A DNA stretch of 50,294 nt from Cellulosimicrobium funkei (GTDB lineage: Bacteria; Actinomycetota; Actinomycetes; Actinomycetales; Cellulomonadaceae), in assembly GCF_001019615.1 (NCBI RefSeq), contig NZ_JNBQ01000029.1:1-50294 (forward strand). Direction: 5' to 3'. Under the pieces are notes generated by a model that made no database searches, was not told where the DNA came from, and was given only the letters and a program-made list of their open reading frames with translations. Both the position numbers and the translations under genes were made by a program. Shown in pieces: positions 45,088 to 50,294 of this stretch (position 1 is the first letter of the stretch; every line of letters begins with the position of its first letter).

Positions 45088-45117
45088 GGTTTGATGGATT
45101 GCGCAATTCATCAAACC
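45088..45117. promoter_or_regulatory. ArsR operator: 30-nt near-perfect palindrome
   Basis: GGTTTGATG on the left and CATCAAACC on the right flank the central ATTGCGCAAT. The 30-nt element pairs with itself at 14 of 15 positions; the odd pair is G45097/T45108. It is AT-rich against its surroundings and lies 16 bp before the arsR-like start and 45 bp before the divergent nif3-like start. This is the expected place for ArsR autoregulation. Confidence 0.8.
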
Positions 45118-45133
45118 GTTGCTCGGAGGACCC

Positions 45134-45601
45134 GTGCCCCGCACCCCCCGCCCCGACCGGCCCGACGCCGACGCGCGCGGCGACGGCGCCCGGGGAACCG
45201 ACGAGACCGCTCCCCTCTACCGCATCAAGGCCGAGCTCTTCCGGTGCCTCGCCCACCCCACCCGCATCCAGGTGCTCGAGGTCCTCGCGGCCGACGCCGA
45301 CCACACCGCGCCCGTGTCCGACCTGCTGGACGTCACGGGGTGCGAGCCCTCCCAGCTCTCCCAGCACCTCGCCGTGCTGCGCCGGGCCGGGGTCGTCACC
45401 TCGACCCGCAGCGGCAACGCGGTGGAGTACCGCCTCGCCGAGCCGCTCGTCGCCGAGCTCCTCGTCGTCGCGCGTGCGTTCCTCCTCTCGAACCTCGCGG
45501 GCGCGTCCGACCAGCTCGACGCCGCGCGACGGCTCCCCGCCCTGCCGGGCGCGTCGGCGCGGGCCGTGCTCGACGCGACCGCGTCGAACGCCTCCGCATG
45601 A
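45134..45601 (+). CDS. ArsR family regulator linked to a SulP transporter
   Basis: The 155-residue protein has an ArsR winged helix: FRCLAHPTRIQVLEVL, recognition helix EPSQLSQHLAVLRRAG and wing TSTRSGNAVEYRL. The classical ELCVCDL arsenic/metal motif is missing. It has only two cysteines, C38 (before the first helices) and C70 (start of the recognition helix), which could sense thiols or metals, but this is inference. The GTG at 45134 follows GGAGGA; TTG 45119 is possible but lies next to the operator. Its stop overlaps the SulP start (ATGA). It probably represses its own operon through the palindrome at 45088-45117. Confidence 0.9.
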   Translation: MPRTPRPDRPDADARGDGARGTDETAPLYRIKAELFRCLAHPTRIQVLEVLAADADHTAPVSDLLDVTGCEPSQLSQHLAVLRRAGVVTSTRSGNAVEYRLAEPLVAELLVVARAFLLSNLAGASDQLDAARRLPALPGASARAVLDATASNASA

Positions 45602-47310
45602 GCCGCCTCGCCGCCGTCCGCGACCTGCTCCCGCGACGCTCCGACTACGACCTGCGCCCCCGGACCCTGCGCGCCGACCTCCTCGCGGGCGTCACCGTGG
45701 GCGTCGTCGCCCTCCCGCTCGCGCTCGCGTTCGGCGTGAGCTCCGGCGTCGGGGCGGCAGCCGGGCTCGTCACCGCGGTGATCGCGGGGATCGTCGCCGC
45801 CGTGCTCGGCGGGTCGAACCACCAGGTCTCCGGACCGACCGGGGCCATGGCCGTCGTGCTCGCGCCGATCGTCGTCACCCACGGGCTGGGCTCCGTCGCG
45901 CTCGTCACCGTCCTCGCCGGGCTCGTCGTCCTCGTCGCGGGGCTCGCCCGGCTCGGGCGCGTCGTCACGTACATCCCCTGGCCCGTCGTCGAGGGCTTCA
46001 CGCTCGGGATCGCCTGCATCATCTTCCTCCAGCAGGTCCCGGCCGCGGTCGGGGTCGAGGCCGCCCCTGGTCACAACACGTTCGTGACCGCCGTCGGGGC
46101 CGTGCGCACCGCGGTGACCGACGTCCCGCCCGCCCCGGTCCTGTGGACGCTCGGGTGCGTCGCGCTCGTCGCCGCGACGATGCTGCTGCTCCCCCGCGCC
46201 CACGCGGCGATCCCGGCGTCGCTCGTCGCGGTCGTGCTGGCCACCGTCCTCGTCGAGGCGTTCGGCGCCCCCGTCCCGCGCATCGGCGCCCTGCCCTCGT
46301 CCCTGCCCGCGCCCGTCCTGCCGACGTTCACCCCCGGCGCGCTGCGCGACCTCGGCGGCGCCGCCCTCGCGATCGCCGCGCTCGCGGCCATCGAGTCGCT
46401 GCTGTCCGCCCGCGTCGCCGCCTCCATGGTGCAGACCGGGTCGCCCGGGGGCTCCGTCTACCAGCCCGACCGCGAGCTCGTCGGGCAGGGCCTCGCGTCC
46501 GTGGCCAGCGGCCTCTTCGGCGGCATGCCCGCCACGGGTGCCATCGCCCGCACCGCGGTCAACGTGCGGTCCGGCGCCCGCACGCGGCTCGCGGCCGTCG
46601 TGCACGCCGTCGTGATCCTCGCCGTCATCTACCTCGCCACGGGCCCGGTCTCCCGGATCCCGCTCGCCGCGCTCGCCGGCGTCCTCATGGTGACGAGCTT
46701 CCGGATGATCGGCGCCCGGACGATCCGCTCGGTGGTCGGCGCCGGGCGGTCGAGCGCGGCGACCTTCGTCGTCACCGCCGTCGTCACCGTCGCGTTCGAC
46801 CTCGTGCAGGCCATCGAGATCGGGATCCTCGTCGCCGCGTTCTTCGCGCTGCGGACCGTCGCCCGCGCCTCGGCCGTGCACCGCGACCCCCTCCCCGGGC
46901 CTGCCCAGCCGGGCGACGAGCACGTCGCGCTCTTTCGTCTCGAAGGCTCCATGTTCTTCGGCGCCGCGGACCGCGTGCTCACCGAGGTGACCGACGCCTC
47001 GTCGCACGACGACGTCGCGGTCGTGGTCCTGCGGCTCTCCCAGCTCCGCATGGTCGACGCGACCGGGGCCAGGGCGCTCGGCGAGCTCGTCGAAGGGCTC
47101 GAGGCGCGCGGCGTGACCGTGCTCGTCAAGGGCGTCCAGGAACGGCACCGGTCGCTCCTCACGAACGTCGGGGCGCTCGCGGAGCTCCGCCACGAGAACC
47201 ACCTCTTCGACACGCTCGACGACGCGATCGAGCACGCGCGCTCGCACGTGCGTCGCGCCGCCCGGGGCACGGACGTCCCCCCGGTGCGCGGGCTGCGCCC
47301 GTCGACCTGA
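45598..47310 (+). CDS. SulP family anion transporter with C-terminal STAS domain
   Basis: The 570-residue inner-membrane protein has about 12-14 helices (residues 25-430) and a cytoplasmic STAS domain (about 440-550, with HVALFRLEGSMFFGAAD and VVLRLSQLRMVDATGARALGEL). Motifs LLAGVTVGVVALPLALAFGVSSG and NHQVSGPTGAM are SulP hallmarks. Substrates in this family are sulfate, bicarbonate, dicarboxylates or other anions, with Na+ or H+. The ATG overlaps the ArsR stop, giving an ArsR-SulP operon. Its closest functional class (bicarbonate or sulfate) cannot be told from sequence. Confidence 0.93.
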   Translation: MSRLAAVRDLLPRRSDYDLRPRTLRADLLAGVTVGVVALPLALAFGVSSGVGAAAGLVTAVIAGIVAAVLGGSNHQVSGPTGAMAVVLAPIVVTHGLGSVALVTVLAGLVVLVAGLARLGRVVTYIPWPVVEGFTLGIACIIFLQQVPAAVGVEAAPGHNTFVTAVGAVRTAVTDVPPAPVLWTLGCVALVAATMLLLPRAHAAIPASLVAVVLATVLVEAFGAPVPRIGALPSSLPAPVLPTFTPGALRDLGGAALAIAALAAIESLLSARVAASMVQTGSPGGSVYQPDRELVGQGLASVASGLFGGMPATGAIARTAVNVRSGARTRLAAVVHAVVILAVIYLATGPVSRIPLAALAGVLMVTSFRMIGARTIRSVVGAGRSSAATFVVTAVVTVAFDLVQAIEIGILVAAFFALRTVARASAVHRDPLPGPAQPGDEHVALFRLEGSMFFGAADRVLTEVTDASSHDDVAVVVLRLSQLRMVDATGARALGELVEGLEARGVTVLVKGVQERHRSLLTNVGALAELRHENHLFDTLDDAIEHARSHVRRAARGTDVPPVRGLRPST

Positions 47311-47318
47311 CCTCTCGA

Positions 47319-47324
47319 TACGAT
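47319..47324 (+). promoter_or_regulatory. -10 box (TACGAT) of the leaderless small membrane protein gene
   Basis: TACGAT ends 6 nt before the ATG at 47331. Confidence 0.5.
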
Positions 47325-47330
47325 GCGCCG

Positions 47331-47720
47331 ATGCAGCGCAGGGCGGGCCGTCGTGCCGGGGTCGCCGGTGCGGCCGTCGGACTGGTCCTCCTGGTCGTGT
47401 GGCTGCTCGGTCCCGTCGTCTGGGTCGAGCTCGAGGAGGCGGGCACTCCCCCGGTCCCGGCCTTCCCCGACGGCGTCCAGGTCGTCGACGAGGGGACGGG
47501 CTGCGGGTCGGGCGGCTGCTGGCGCGAGCTGACGCTCTCGTGGCCCGGGCACGACCGCGACGCCGTCCGTGCGCGGGTCGGCCTCGACGAGGCGGGGCGG
47601 CGGTGCGACGCGATGTCGGTCCTCGACCGGCGGGTCCGGTGCGTGTGGGAGGTCGACGACGAGGCGTCCGGCGCCACGCTCCGCGTCGACGTCGGGTGGC
47701 ACCGTCCGCTCGGGCTGTGA
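47331..47720 (+). CDS. Small membrane-anchored protein of unknown function
   Basis: The 129-residue protein has a basic start, one hydrophobic helix (about residues 11-31) and an extracytoplasmic domain of about 95 residues. The domain has four cysteines (two in GCGSGGC, one in RRCDAMS, one in VRCVWEV), which could form disulfides. WRELTLSWPGHDRDAVRARVGLDEAG is its most ordered-looking part. I recognise no family. A -10 hexamer supports the start. It follows SulP by 20 bp but seems to have its own promoter. Confidence 0.7.
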   Translation: MQRRAGRRAGVAGAAVGLVLLVVWLLGPVVWVELEEAGTPPVPAFPDGVQVVDEGTGCGSGGCWRELTLSWPGHDRDAVRARVGLDEAGRRCDAMSVLDRRVRCVWEVDDEASGATLRVDVGWHRPLGL

Positions 47721-47737
47721 GCCGTACGCGCGGCGTC

Positions 47738-47743
47738 TAGCGT
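47738..47743 (+). promoter_or_regulatory. -10 box (TAGCGT) of the leaderless AraC gene
   Basis: TAGCGT ends 6 nt before the ATG at 47750. Confidence 0.55.
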
Positions 47744-47749
47744 GGTCGG

Positions 47750-48658
47750 ATGCACGAGTTCGTGCGAGCCCGGTCGGACGCGCTGCCGACCGGCGTCGTG
47801 TCGATGGTCGGGTACCGCCTGCGGACGGAGACGACGGACGGCGCGCCGTCCGTCCACCGCGGCCTCCCGTCGCCGTGGCTCACGCTCGTCGTGAGCACCG
47901 CGGGCGTCGTCCCGACGTCGCCCGGGCCGGACGCCGTCCCGGTGCGCTACGAGTCGCTCGTCGGCGGCCTGCACACGCGCCCGGCCCTGATCCACCAGCC
48001 GCGAGAGCAGGCGGGCGTGCAGCTCGCGCTCGACCCGCTGGCCTGCCGGGGGCTGCTGGGCGTGCGCGCGGGCGACCTCGGCCTCGTCGAGGACGGCGAC
48101 GCCGTCCTCGGCCCCGCCGCCGCCCGCCTGCGCGAGCAGGCCGCCGAGGCGGGTTCGTGGGCCGCCGCGTTCGACGCCGTGCGCGTGGCCTTCGCAGCCC
48201 CGGCGGACCCACCCCGCGGCCCCGGAGCCGTGCCCGTCCGCGGCGAGGTGCGCGTCGAGGTCGCGGAGGCCTGGCGCCTGCTCGTCCGCACCCGGGGTCG
48301 GGCACGCGTGCGCGACGTCGCGCGGCACGTCGCTCTCGGCGAGCGCCAGCTCGAGACGCTGTTCCGGGCCGAGCTCGGCGTCACGCCCCGGGCGGCGCGC
48401 GGCCTCGTGCGGTTCGACGCCGCCCGCCGCCAGGTGCAGCGCCTCGCCCTCGGCCGGGGCTCCCGGACGCTCGCCGACGTCGCCGCGCAGACCGGGTACG
48501 CCGACCACTCCCACCTGGTGCGCGACTTCCGCCGGTTCGCGGGCACGAGCCCGACCGGCTGGGTGCGCGAAGAGCTCGGGAACATCCAAGCCGGGGGCCA
48601 CACCGACGGGCCAGGGTGGGGGCATGAGCATCCACGAGAGCACCCGCACACCGACTGA
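47750..48658 (+). CDS. AraC family transcriptional regulator
   Basis: The 302-residue protein has an N-terminal sensor-like domain (residues 1-145, DUF6597-type layout) and a C-terminal double helix-turn-helix. The first is VRDVARHVALGERQLETLFRAELGVTPR and the second ADVAAQTGYADHSHLVRDFRRFAGTSPTGW, which matches the AraC signature. The His-rich tail (GHEHPREHPHTD) overlaps the next gene by 35 bp. It likely regulates the coupled VOC gene or itself, with an unknown ligand. Confidence 0.9.
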   Translation: MHEFVRARSDALPTGVVSMVGYRLRTETTDGAPSVHRGLPSPWLTLVVSTAGVVPTSPGPDAVPVRYESLVGGLHTRPALIHQPREQAGVQLALDPLACRGLLGVRAGDLGLVEDGDAVLGPAAARLREQAAEAGSWAAAFDAVRVAFAAPADPPRGPGAVPVRGEVRVEVAEAWRLLVRTRGRARVRDVARHVALGERQLETLFRAELGVTPRAARGLVRFDAARRQVQRLALGRGSRTLADVAAQTGYADHSHLVRDFRRFAGTSPTGWVREELGNIQAGGHTDGPGWGHEHPREHPHTD

Positions 48659-49112
48659 CACCTCCGGCACGCCCGCGGCGCCGCCCCCGGTGCCCGACGC
48701 GCCGCCGACACCGTGGGTCTGGCCCACCCTCCAGGCGCGCGACGCCCGCAGCCTCGTCGCGTTCCTCACCGACGTCGTCGGGTTCGTCGCGACGGCCGTC
48801 ATGGCGGGCGACGACCGCGACGTCGCCCACGCCCAGCTCGACTGGCCGCACGGCGGCGGGATCATGCTCGGCAGCCACTCCCCCGACCGCGAGTGGTCGC
48901 GCGAGCCCGGGACCTGCGGCACGTACGTCGTCGTCCCCGACGACGAGATCGAGGCGCTCGACGCCCGGCTCCGCGAGCGCGCGCCGGGTGCCGGGGGACG
49001 CGTCGTCGTCCCGCTCCGGGACACGGACTACGGGAGCCGCGAGCTCGTGCTCCAGGATCCCGAGGGCAACCTGTGGCCGTTCGGCACCTACCGCGGCGAG
49101 CCGCGGCGCTGA
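48624..49112 (+). CDS. VOC (glyoxalase/bleomycin resistance) superfamily protein
   Basis: The 162-residue protein has a disordered Pro/Thr-rich N-terminus (1-30) and one VOC domain: WPTLQARDARSLVAFLTDVVGF, GGGIMLGSHS, GTYVVVPDDEIEALDARL and RELVLQDPEGNLWPFGTYRG. The last holds the family's DPEGN and the metal-ligand Glu/His positions are only partly kept. Such proteins bind or transform small molecules as dimers. It starts inside the AraC gene, suggesting coupled expression. GGGTGGGGG lies just upstream as a ribosome site. Confidence 0.88.
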   Translation: MSIHESTRTPTDTSGTPAAPPPVPDAPPTPWVWPTLQARDARSLVAFLTDVVGFVATAVMAGDDRDVAHAQLDWPHGGGIMLGSHSPDREWSREPGTCGTYVVVPDDEIEALDARLRERAPGAGGRVVVPLRDTDYGSRELVLQDPEGNLWPFGTYRGEPRR

Positions 49113-49134
49113 CGCCGTCGGGCGACGGCACCAC

Positions 49135-49166
49135 CGGGCGACGGGTCCGCCGCGGCCCGTCGCCCG
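49135..49166. terminator. Bidirectional terminator between the VOC and polymerase-like genes
   Basis: CGGGCGACGGG (49135-49145) and CCCGTCGCCCG (49156-49166) form a perfect 11-bp stem with a 10-nt loop between convergent genes. The left flank also has a CCGTCG/CGACGG repeat (49115-49128). Confidence 0.8.
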
Positions 49167-49170
49167 TTCC

Positions 49171-50294
49171 TCACTTCGCCTCGGCGTAGTGGTCGACGAG
49201 CGCGACGGTGAGCGGGAAGTCGACCGGGAACTCCCCGAAGAGGAGGCGCCCCGCCTCCGCCGCGGCCGCGCGGACCTCGTCGGCCACCGCCTCGGCGAGC
49301 TCGGCCGGCGCGTGCACGACGACCTCGTCGTGGAGGAAGAACACGAGGTGCGCCCGGTCGGCGAACGGCGCGGGCGCGGCGCCCGGGGTCGATGCGACGG
49401 GCAGGTCCCACAGCCTGCGGCGGATCGAGGCGAGCCAGCACAGCGCCCACTCGGCCGCCGTGCCCTGCACGACGAAGTTCCGCGTGAAGCGCCCCCACGC
49501 CCGGGTGTACGACCGGGCACGCGCCTGCGCGTCCGCGCCCGTCCGGCCGCTCTCGACGTCCACCGCGCCGCCCTCCTCGACCGCGTAGGCACCCTCCTGG
49601 GCCGCCTGCCACGACTCGCCGGGTCGTGGCGAGCTCCGCCCGAGGAGGGTCGACACGACCTGGCCACGCTCGCCGGCCTGCGCGGCGCGCTCCACGAGGC
49701 CGATCGCGTCGGGGAACGCCTTCGCGAGCCGCGGCAGGACGAGCGCGCTGTCGCCCGTCGTCCCCCCGTACATCGCGCCGAGCATGCCGACCTTCGCGTG
49801 GTCGCGCGTCGCGACGGCTCCCGAGGCGACGATGCCCGCGTACATGTCGCCCCCGCGCCCCGCCGCCGCCATGCGCTCGTCGTGCGCGAGCCCGGCCAGC
49901 ACGCGCGGCTCGAGCTGCGCGGCGTCGGCGACGACGAGCTTCCAGCCCGGGTCGGCGACGACCGCGCGGCGCACCTGCTTGGGCAGCTGCAGCGCCCCGC
50001 CGCCGCTCGACGACCACCGGCCCGTGACGACGCCGCCCACGACGTACTCGGTGCGGAACCGCCCGTCGTGGACCCAGGTGTCGAGCCAGGACCAGCCGTT
50101 CGCGGTGAGGAGCCGCGAGAGCTTCTTGTACTCGAGCAGGGGCTCGACGACGGGGTGGTCCGTGCGCTCGAGCTCCCACTTGCGCAGCGACCGCACGCCG
50201 ACTCCCGCGTACTGGAGCGCCTTGAGCAGGTCCGGGTGCGAGTCCGGGTTGAGGGTCGGCGGCGCGTCGAGGGCCGCGCGGATGCGCGCGACCA
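49171..50294 (-). CDS. Family A DNA polymerase-like protein (3'-5' exonuclease/polymerase type), 5' end outside the window
   Basis: The frame is open to the right edge, so the N-terminal part is missing; about 373 codons of the polymerase domain are visible. Motif B is RDHAKVGMLGAMYGGTTGDS and motif C is FFLHDEVVVHAP with the catalytic His-Asp-Glu. Motif A reads VVADAAQLEPRVLAG instead of the usual DYSQIELR, keeping the Asp but changing its neighbours. This fits the actinobacterial bifunctional 3'-5' exonuclease/DNA polymerase proteins, a paralogue of PolA. It probably acts in DNA repair or tolerance. In-frame GTG at 50196 is internal, as sequence homologous to the family continues upstream. 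Confidence 0.88.
   Translation of the reverse strand, partial: VARIRAALDAPPTLNPDSHPDLLKALQYAGVGVRSLRKWELERTDHPVVEPLLEYKKLSRLLTANGWSWLDTWVHDGRFRTEYVVGGVVTGRWSSSGGGALQLPKQVRRAVVADPGWKLVVADAAQLEPRVLAGLAHDERMAAAGRGGDMYAGIVASGAVATRDHAKVGMLGAMYGGTTGDSALVLPRLAKAFPDAIGLVERAAQAGERGQVVSTLLGRSSPRPGESWQAAQEGAYAVEEGGAVDVESGRTGADAQARARSYTRAWGRFTRNFVVQGTAAEWALCWLASIRRRLWDLPVASTPGAAPAPFADRAHLVFFLHDEVVVHAPAELAEAVADEVRAAAAEAGRLLFGEFPVDFPLTVALVDHYAEAK

Overview
The window is a very GC-rich actinobacterial chromosome segment, most likely from a member of the Micrococcales close to Cellulosimicrobium/Promicromonosporaceae. That placement is inferred, not tested. The evidence is GTG/TTG starts, TANNNT -10 boxes with many leaderless genes, two type I glutamine synthetases flanking glnE, a polyphosphate glucokinase, a HelR-like protein and a fused RNase HI/phosphatase. 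The core gene order matches the Mycobacterium tuberculosis dlaT-Rv2216-lipB-lipA-Rv2219-Rv2219A-glnA1-glnE-glnA2-panB and Rv2228c-Rv2229c-Rv2230c blocks (recalled synteny), with accessory genes inserted between them.

Layout. 1-2515: 3' part of a 2-oxo acid dehydrogenase E2 gene and a TIGR01777 epimerase. 2572-8951: accessory block with a membrane-anchored pseudokinase, a Gfo/Idh/MocA oxidoreductase, a secreted HNH nuclease, and an MMPL exporter divergent from a MarR regulator across a near-perfect palindrome. 8961-12950: lipB, an MFS transporter, lipA and a DUF4191 membrane protein. Lipoate synthesis thus sits next to the lipoylated E2. 13079-15241: an RDD membrane protein and glnA1 behind a well-spaced GlnR box. 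15400-20534: accessory block with a secreted GH19 chitinase, a Baeyer-Villiger-type monooxygenase, an SLC13 transporter and an F420/NADP-reductase-like protein. 20556-25434: the minus-strand operon glnA2-glnE-small membrane protein. 25552-31120: nadE, panB, a cell-wall amidase with a SPOR-like partner, then map-ppgK. 31172-36135: STAS anti-sigma antagonist, ppc, thiD and RNase P RNA. 36136-41921: HelR-like helicase, recQ, tautomerase-like protein, yaaA, TfoX-N protein. 42034-45042: RNase HI/phosphatase fusion, a zinc-ribbon family protein without its cysteines, and Nif3. 45134-49112: an ArsR-SulP operon behind a 30-nt operator-like palindrome, a small membrane protein, and an AraC-VOC pair. 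The window ends inside a family A DNA polymerase-like gene.

Nitrogen control is the clearest functional theme: glnA1 keeps the adenylylation tyrosine region, glnA2 does not, glnE encodes the adenylyltransferase, and a GlnR box lies before glnA1. I see no mobile element, CRISPR array, prophage or tRNA gene. I found no clearly undescribed multi-gene system. The most unusual signals are the cysteine-less zinc ribbon, the two candidate operators (MarR/MMPL and ArsR/SulP), a short intergenic repeat family seen at two distant loci, and TAG stop codons that double as -10 boxes in the lip region.
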